Source of the DNA: an uncultured Lachnospiraceae bacterium
Lineage (GTDB): Bacteria; Bacillota; Clostridia; Lachnospirales; Lachnospiraceae
Direction of reading: 5' to 3'
NCBI GenBank assembly: GCA_946407725.1
Contig: CAMJPM010000003.1
Coordinates: 1 to 64,000, forward strand
DNA: 64,000 nucleotides
A program made the position numbers and the translations under genes. The notes under the pieces were generated by a model. That model ran no database searches. It saw nothing but the letters and a program-made list of their open reading frames with translations, and was not told the DNA's origin. This document shows positions 58,522-64,000 of the stretch, piece by piece; the stretch's first letter is position 1; each line of letters opens with the position of its first letter.

Positions 58522-58820
58522 TGGCTGACATTAAATATTACGACGTAATACTTAAGCCTGTTGTAACAGAGAAATCCATGAACCTTCAGGCTGAGAACAA
58601 ATACACCTTCCTTGTAAATCCGCAGACAAACAAGTCACAGATCGCGGAAGCCGTTGAAAAGATGTTTGACGGCGTAAAGGTAAAGAAGGTAAATACCATG
58701 AACATACCCGGAAAGAAGAAGAGAAGGGGACTTGTTGTGGGACGTACCGCAAAGCAGAAGAAAGCCGTTGTCACACTTACGGATGACTCAAAGGAAATAG
58801 AGATATTTACCGGGCTTTGA
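58521..58820 (+). CDS. rplW: Ribosomal protein L23
   Basis: 'YYDVILKPVVTEKSMNLQAENKYTFLVNPQTNKSQIAEAVEKMFDGVKV'. Confidence 0.97.
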   Translation: MADIKYYDVILKPVVTEKSMNLQAENKYTFLVNPQTNKSQIAEAVEKMFDGVKVKKVNTMNIPGKKKRRGLVVGRTAKQKKAVVTLTDDSKEIEIFTGL

Positions 58821-58875
58821 TGAACAGCTGACAAGCGGTAGGGACAGGAAAACAAACAAATATCTGTCACAGGTG

Positions 58876-58945
58876 CATAATGATTTTGAAAAAATCATTA
58901 TGTACGCAGGCCGCAGCTTCGCGTAGCGAACTGGAATGCTGCGGC
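58876..58945. repeat. Two strong hairpins in rplW-rplB spacer
   Basis: CATAATGATTTT-GAA-AAAATCATTATG (12-bp perfect); GCCGCAGC[TTCGC-gta-GCGAA]...GCTGCGGC. Confidence 0.85.
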
Positions 58946-58971
58946 TCTCAGGAAAAGGAGAAAAAATCAAA

Positions 58972-59820
58972 ATGGGAATTAAATCATATAACCCCTATAC
59001 GCCCAGCAGAAGGGCTATGACGGGATCCGATTTTTCGGAGATCACAAAGAAGACTCCTGAAAAAAGCCTCATAGTCAGACTGCCCAAGCATTCAGGACGT
59101 AATAACCAGGGCAAGATCACCGTTCGTCACAGGGGCGGCGGTGCTACAAAGAAATACAGGATAATCGATTTCAAGAGGAATGATAAGGACGGCATTCCCG
59201 GAATCGTAAAGGGTATCGAGTACGATCCCAACAGAACGGCACGCATAGCCCTTGTGGTTTATGCAGACGGGGAAAAGAGATATATCATCGCTCCTGAAGG
59301 CTTAAAGGACGGACAGAAGATAATGAACGGTCCCGAAGCAGAAGTAAGGATCGGCAACTGTCTTCCTCTCGAAGCTATACCGGTAGGAACAAATGTCCAT
59401 AATATCGAGCTGAAGCCCGGCCATGGCGGCCAGATGGTACGTTCCGCAGGCGCTACAGCACAGCTTATGGCGAAGGAAGGAAAGTATGCTACTTTAAGGC
59501 TTCCCTCCGGAGAAATGAGAATGGTTCCTATTTCCTGCAGGGCAACAGTAGGCACGGTTGGCAATATTGATCACAGCCTTATTAATTACGGTAAAGCCGG
59601 CCGCATACGTCACATGGGTATCAGACCTCATGTCCGCGGTTCAGTCATGAACCCCAATGACCACCCTCACGGAGGTGGAGAGGGACGTTCACCCATCGGT
59701 CGTCCGGGCCCGTGTACACCTTGGGGCAAGCCTGCTCTCGGTCTTAAGACCAGGAAGAAGAACAAGGCTTCAAATAAGCTTATCGTAAGAAGAAGAAACG
59801 GAAAGGCTCTTAACGCTTAA
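58972..59820 (+). CDS. rplB: Ribosomal protein L2
   Basis: '[24 protein letters not shown]', '[28 protein letters not shown]'. Confidence 0.98.
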   Translation: MGIKSYNPYTPSRRAMTGSDFSEITKKTPEKSLIVRLPKHSGRNNQGKITVRHRGGGATKKYRIIDFKRNDKDGIPGIVKGIEYDPNRTARIALVVYADGEKRYIIAPEGLKDGQKIMNGPEAEVRIGNCLPLEAIPVGTNVHNIELKPGHGGQMVRSAGATAQLMAKEGKYATLRLPSGEMRMVPISCRATVGTVGNIDHSLINYGKAGRIRHMGIRPHVRGSVMNPNDHPHGGGEGRSPIGRPGPCTPWGKPALGLKTRKKNKASNKLIVRRRNGKALNA

Positions 59821-59843
59821 CCGGTAATTAAGGAGGAAGATTA

Positions 59844-60119
59844 ATGTCACGATCACTTAAAAAAGGGCCCTTTGCAGATGCAAATCTCTTGAAGAAGATT
59901 GATGAAATGAATAAGGCGGACAATAAGGACGTTATAAAGACCTGGTCACGCCGTTCCACCATCTTCCCTTCATTTGTTGGACATACCATTGCGGTTCACG
60001 ATGGAAGGAAGCATGTTCCGGTATATATCACGGAAGACATGGTAGGACATAAACTCGGCGAATTTGTTGCCACCCGTACATACAGGGGACATTCAGGCAA
60101 CTCATCATCAGTAAAGTAA
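59844..60119 (+). CDS. rpsS: Ribosomal protein S19
   Basis: '[22 protein letters not shown]', '[42 protein letters not shown]'. Confidence 0.98.
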   Translation: MSRSLKKGPFADANLLKKIDEMNKADNKDVIKTWSRRSTIFPSFVGHTIAVHDGRKHVPVYITEDMVGHKLGEFVATRTYRGHSGNSSSVK

Positions 60120-60147
60120 GGATAAGACTGAAAGGAGGTTAAATCCA

Positions 60148-60567
60148 ATGGCAAAAGGACATCGTTCCCAGATCAAAAGAGAAAGAAATGCAAATAAGGA
60201 TACCAGACCGTCAGCAAAGTTATCCTATGCCAGGATCCCTGTACAGAAAGCCTGCTTTGTACTTGATGCCGTAAGAGGCAAGAGCTACGAAGAGGCAAAG
60301 GGTATTCTTATGTACAACCCCAGATATGCTTCCGGAGTAATCTTAAAGCTTCTGGAATCTGCTGCAGCAAACGCAGAGAACAACAACGGACTGAACAAAG
60401 AGGATCTGTATATCGCGGAATGCTTCGCAACTCCCGGGCCCATGCTGAAGAGAATTCAGCCCAGGGCACAGGGCAGGGCATACAGGATCTTTAAGAGAAT
60501 GTGTCATCTGAATGTTGTACTTGACGTTAGAAATAAGGGAGGTCTCCAGAATGGGTCAGAAAGTTAA
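60148..60567 (+). CDS. rplV: Ribosomal protein L22
   Basis: '[37 protein letters not shown]', '[21 protein letters not shown]'. Confidence 0.97.
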   Translation: MAKGHRSQIKRERNANKDTRPSAKLSYARIPVQKACFVLDAVRGKSYEEAKGILMYNPRYASGVILKLLESAAANAENNNGLNKEDLYIAECFATPGPMLKRIQPRAQGRAYRIFKRMCHLNVVLDVRNKGGLQNGSES

Positions 60568-61231
60568 TCCCCACGGTTTAAGAGTAGGTATCATTAAAGA
60601 CTGGGATTCAAAATGGTACGCAGAAGGTGATTTTGCGGACTATCTCGTAGAAGATTATAAGATCAGGGATTACCTGAAGAAAAAGCTCTATTCGGCAGGA
60701 ATCTCAAGGATAGAGATTGAGAGATCGGCAGGAAGAGTAAGGGCTACGATATTTACTTCAAAGCCCGGTGTGATAATCGGTAAGAACGGAAAAGACATAG
60801 AGGAAACAAAGGCTGTGCTTCAGAGGAAGACCGGGAAGAATATCGACATCGATATCAAGCAGGTTAAGCGCCCCGATCTCGATGCCCAGCTTGTTGCTGA
60901 GAACATCGCACAGCAGCTTGAGAACCGTGTAAGTTTCCGCCGCGCCATGAAGTCCGCCATGCAGAGGACAATGAAGAACGGCGCAAAGGGAATCAAGTCA
61001 TCTGTTTCAGGAAGACTTGGCGGTGCGGACATAGCCAGAAGAGAGTTCTACTCAGACGGTACCATCCCTCTTCAGACACTCCGTGCAGATATCGACTATG
61101 GTTTTGCCGAGGCAGATACCACATATGGAAAAGTAGGCGTAAAGGTTTGGATCTACAAGGGTGAGATCCTTCCTGAGAAGAATAAAGAGGCGAATAACAC
61201 TGCCTCCGCAAGAGAAGGGGGAGATCAGTAA
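60551..61231 (+). CDS. rpsC: Ribosomal protein S3
   Basis: '[42 protein letters not shown]'; overlaps rplV end. Confidence 0.98.
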   Translation: MGQKVNPHGLRVGIIKDWDSKWYAEGDFADYLVEDYKIRDYLKKKLYSAGISRIEIERSAGRVRATIFTSKPGVIIGKNGKDIEETKAVLQRKTGKNIDIDIKQVKRPDLDAQLVAENIAQQLENRVSFRRAMKSAMQRTMKNGAKGIKSSVSGRLGGADIARREFYSDGTIPLQTLRADIDYGFAEADTTYGKVGVKVWIYKGEILPEKNKEANNTASAREGGDQ

Positions 61232-61677
61232 TGTTAATGCCCAAGAGAGTTAAGCATCGTAAGCAGATGCGCGGTTCCCTTAAGGGAAAAGCAAACAGCG
61301 GAAATACCATTACCTATGGTGAATACGGAATAGTTGCCCTTGAACCTGTATGGGTTCGTTCAAACCAGATAGAAGCAGCCCGTGTAGCTATGACAAGATA
61401 CGTGAAGCGTGGCGGTAAGGTCTGGATAAAGATATTCCCGGATAAGCCCATTACAGCAAAGCCCGCTGAAACAAGAATGGGTTCCGGAAAAGGAGCTGTA
61501 GATTACTGGGTAGCTGTTGTAAAGCCCGGACGTGTAATGTTCGAAATAGCAGGTGTACCTGAGGATACGGCAAGAGAAGCTCTTCGTCTTGCATCACACA
61601 AGCTTCCCTGCAAGTGCAAGATCGTAAGTAAAGAGGATCTCCTCTCCCAGGTTAAAGAAAAAGGCGGTGACATCTGA
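61231..61677 (+). CDS. rplP: Ribosomal protein L16
   Basis: '[39 protein letters not shown]'. Confidence 0.98.
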   Translation: MLMPKRVKHRKQMRGSLKGKANSGNTITYGEYGIVALEPVWVRSNQIEAARVAMTRYVKRGGKVWIKIFPDKPITAKPAETRMGSGKGAVDYWVAVVKPGRVMFEIAGVPEDTAREALRLASHKLPCKCKIVSKEDLLSQVKEKGGDI

Positions 61678-61883
61678 TGAAGACTGATAATTATGTTAAG
61701 GATCTGAGAGATAAATCGGTTTCTGAGCTGGGTGAAGCACTTACAGCCGCAAAAAAGGAATTGTTCAATTTGAGGTTCCAGAATGCGACCAATCAGCTTG
61801 ACAATACCAGCAGGATCAGGGAAGTGAGAAAGAACATTGCCAGAATACAGACGGTCATTACTGAAGCGTCTGCGAAATCCTGA
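61677..61883 (+). CDS. rpmC: Ribosomal protein L29
   Basis: '[51 protein letters not shown]'. Confidence 0.97.
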   Translation: MKTDNYVKDLRDKSVSELGEALTAAKKELFNLRFQNATNQLDNTSRIREVRKNIARIQTVITEASAKS

Positions 61884-61906
61884 GATTCATTAAGGAGACC
61901 ATAGAA

Positions 61907-62167
61907 ATGATTACAGAGAGAAATTTGAGAAAGACCCGTACCGGTAAGGTAGTGAGCAACAAAATGGATAAGACCATCACGGTTGCAGTAGTGGATAACG
62001 TAAGGCATCCGCTCTATAAGAAGATCGTGAAGCGTACATATAAGCTTAAGGCTGAAGATGCAAAGAATGAGTGCAATATCGGCGACACCGTTACGGTTAT
62101 GGAGACAAGGCCTTTAAGTAAGACCAAGAGGTGGAGGCTTGTTGAGATCCTTGAGAGGGCAAAGTGA
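61907..62167 (+). CDS. rpsQ: Ribosomal protein S17
   Basis: '[42 protein letters not shown]'. Confidence 0.98.
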   Translation: MITERNLRKTRTGKVVSNKMDKTITVAVVDNVRHPLYKKIVKRTYKLKAEDAKNECNIGDTVTVMETRPLSKTKRWRLVEILERAK

Positions 62168-62245
62168 TCCGTGGCCGGATGCTTATTCCTGAAGGATATG
62201 AGATGTGATTAAAGGGAAATCCTTTTAAAGATAAGGAGTTTTGAC

Positions 62246-62614
62246 ATGGTACAGCAGGAAACCAGATTAAAGGTCGCAGATAATACCGGCGCCAAGGAAG
62301 TCCTTTGCATCAGGGTTATGGGCGGCTCGACCAGGAGATATGCCGGAGTTGGAGACATCATAGTCGCTTCTGTCAAAGATGCAACACCCGGCGGAGTTGT
62401 TAAAAAGGGTGATGTGGTCAAAGCGGTTGTAGTCCGCACAGTTAAGAGCATTCGCCGTAAGGACGGTTCATATATCCGTTTCGATGACAATGCTGCAGTC
62501 ATCATCAAGGATGACATGACACCCAGGGGAACACGTATTTTTGGACCGGTTGCACGTGAACTTCGTGATAAACACTTCATGAAGATCGTATCCCTTGCAC
62601 CGGAAGTATTGTGA
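62246..62614 (+). CDS. rplN: Ribosomal protein L14
   Basis: '[50 protein letters not shown]'. Confidence 0.98.
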   Translation: MVQQETRLKVADNTGAKEVLCIRVMGGSTRRYAGVGDIIVASVKDATPGGVVKKGDVVKAVVVRTVKSIRRKDGSYIRFDDNAAVIIKDDMTPRGTRIFGPVARELRDKHFMKIVSLAPEVL

Positions 62615-62629
62615 CAGGGAGGGATCATC

Positions 62630-62941
62630 ATGGCAACAATGAGAATTAAAAAGGGTGACACGGTTCAGGTCATCGCCGGAAAGGATAAGGGTAAGAGCGG
62701 AAGAGTGATCTCCGTGGATTACAAAAAGAACAGGGTTCTGGTTGAGGGCATCAATATGATAGCCAAGCACGAGAAACCCTCGGTAACAAACCAGGATGGC
62801 GGTATTGTACACAAGGAAGCTATGCTGGATCTGAGCAACGTAATGTTTGAGCATAAGGGCAAGCCTGTCAGGATCGGTTTCAGGGTCGAGGGAGAAAAGA
62901 AGATCCGCTTTGACCGCAAGACCGGCGAGGCAGTGGACTAA
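62630..62941 (+). CDS. rplX: Ribosomal protein L24
   Basis: '[39 protein letters not shown]'. Confidence 0.98.
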   Translation: MATMRIKKGDTVQVIAGKDKGKSGRVISVDYKKNRVLVEGINMIAKHEKPSVTNQDGGIVHKEAMLDLSNVMFEHKGKPVRIGFRVEGEKKIRFDRKTGEAVD

Positions 62942-62960
62942 ACTTTAGGAGGTAAGAGAT

Positions 62961-63500
62961 TTGAGCAGACTGAGAGAACAGTACCAGACAGAGATCGTAC
63001 CGGCCATGTCGAAGAAGTTTGGTTATAAAAATGTAATGGAAGTTCCGAAGCTCGAAAAGATCGTTGTAAATATGGGCGTCGGCGAGGCCAAGGAAAATGT
63101 GAAGATACTTGATTCCGCAGTGGCTGATCTGCAGGTCATCACTGGCCAGAAGGCAGTCATCACCAAGGCAAAGAAGGCTGTGGCAAACTTCAAGATCAGG
63201 GAGGGAATGCCTATAGGATGTAAGGTTACTCTCCGTGGCGAGAGGATGTATGAGTTCTTCGACCGCCTTGTAAACCTGGCGCTTCCCCGTGTGCGTGACT
63301 TCCGTGGCGTAAGTGCGGATTCATTTGACGGCAGAGGAAATTATGCCCTCGGTATAAAGGAACAGCTCATATTCCCCGAGATCGAATATGATAAGATCGA
63401 TAAGGTAAGGGGTATGGACATTATCGTAGTTACTACCGCAAGGACAGATGAGGAAGCAAGAGAACTGTTAAGGCTTTTCAACATGCCTTTTGCTAAATGA
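62961..63500 (+). CDS. rplE: Ribosomal protein L5 (TTG start)
   Basis: '[72 protein letters not shown]'. Confidence 0.98.
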   Translation: MSRLREQYQTEIVPAMSKKFGYKNVMEVPKLEKIVVNMGVGEAKENVKILDSAVADLQVITGQKAVITKAKKAVANFKIREGMPIGCKVTLRGERMYEFFDRLVNLALPRVRDFRGVSADSFDGRGNYALGIKEQLIFPEIEYDKIDKVRGMDIIVVTTARTDEEARELLRLFNMPFAK

Positions 63501-63519
63501 TTAAGGAGGATTATTTATA

Positions 63520-63705
63520 ATGGCTAAGTTATCCATGAAGCTTAAGCAGCAGAGAAAGCCCAAGTTCTCTACAAGAGCATATACACGCTGCAAGATCTGC
63601 GGACGTCCCCATGCGGTTCTCCGTAAGTATGGCATATGTCGTGTTTGTTTCAGGGAACTTGCATATAAGGGACAGATCCCGGGTGTTAAGAAGGCATCCT
63701 GGTAA
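63520..63705 (+). CDS. rpsZ: Ribosomal protein S14, zinc-binding (type Z)
   Basis: '[43 protein letters not shown]' with CxxC...CxxC. Confidence 0.98.
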   Translation: MAKLSMKLKQQRKPKFSTRAYTRCKICGRPHAVLRKYGICRVCFRELAYKGQIPGVKKASW

Positions 63706-63733
63706 GTAAGGGTACAGGAGGTAAAGTAAGGAA

Positions 63734-64000
63734 ATGACTACAAATGATCCTATTGCGGATATGCTCACAAGAATCCGTAATGCAAATACTGTAAAGCATG
63801 ATACGGTCGATATCCCTTCATCAAAGATGAAGCTTGCCATAGCTGATATCCTTGTGGATGAGGGTTATGTAAAGAAATATGATCTTGTTCAGAACGGGAA
63901 TTTTAAGGATATAAGGATCACACTTAAGTATGCTGATGATAAGAATACAAGAGTGATCTCAGGCCTTAAGAGGATCAGCAAGCCGGGACTCCGGGTTTAT
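63734..64000 (+). CDS. rpsH: Ribosomal protein S8, truncated by window end
   Basis: Translation from ATG 63734 '[50 protein letters not shown]'. Confidence 0.96.
   Translation, partial: MTTNDPIADMLTRIRNANTVKHDTVDIPSSKMKLAIADILVDEGYVKKYDLVQNGNFKDIRITLKYADDKNTRVISGLKRISKPGLRVY

Overview
64-kb chromosomal window from a motile, butyrate-producing Lachnospiraceae-like Firmicute; taxon is inferred from gene content and protein character, not searched. From left to right it contains: an S41-like peptidase with Ig-like repeats (cut by the left edge), a sensor kinase and lipoprotein, cheV, nifS-nifU with an IscR/Rrf2-like operator, ridA, a giant subtilase, an Rpn-type nuclease, a Pro-Glu repeat membrane protein carrying eight FliM-like 'S/TPDEIxxLL' peptides, hisH-hisF-ung, a split purH pathway (PurO-like cyclohydrolase and stand-alone AICAR transformylase) flanking an amino-acid-permease/GGDEF fusion, tRNA-Leu(CAA) among small hairpins, a nucleotidyltransferase/radical SAM pair, a LeuA-AraC fusion, two large hybrid kinases (one ending in a DegV domain), yicC-remA-gmk-rpoZ-rimO-pgsA-cinA, mgtE, hpf, the butyrate operon (thl-crt-hbd-bcd-etfBA), a decayed AAA-ATPase/PD-(D/E)XK gene, a CotH/VTC/DUF4956 module, and the S10 ribosomal operon up to rpsH (cut by the right edge). 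The most unusual items are the FliM-motif array protein, the LeuA-AraC fusion, the HK-REC-DegV fusion, the permease-GGDEF fusion within the split purine pathway, a dispersed TTCAGAACC/GGTTCTGAATAGTTAC intergenic repeat family, and runs of perfect hairpins in nearly every long spacer of the butyrate operon. All family calls come from reading motifs by eye; no database search was run.
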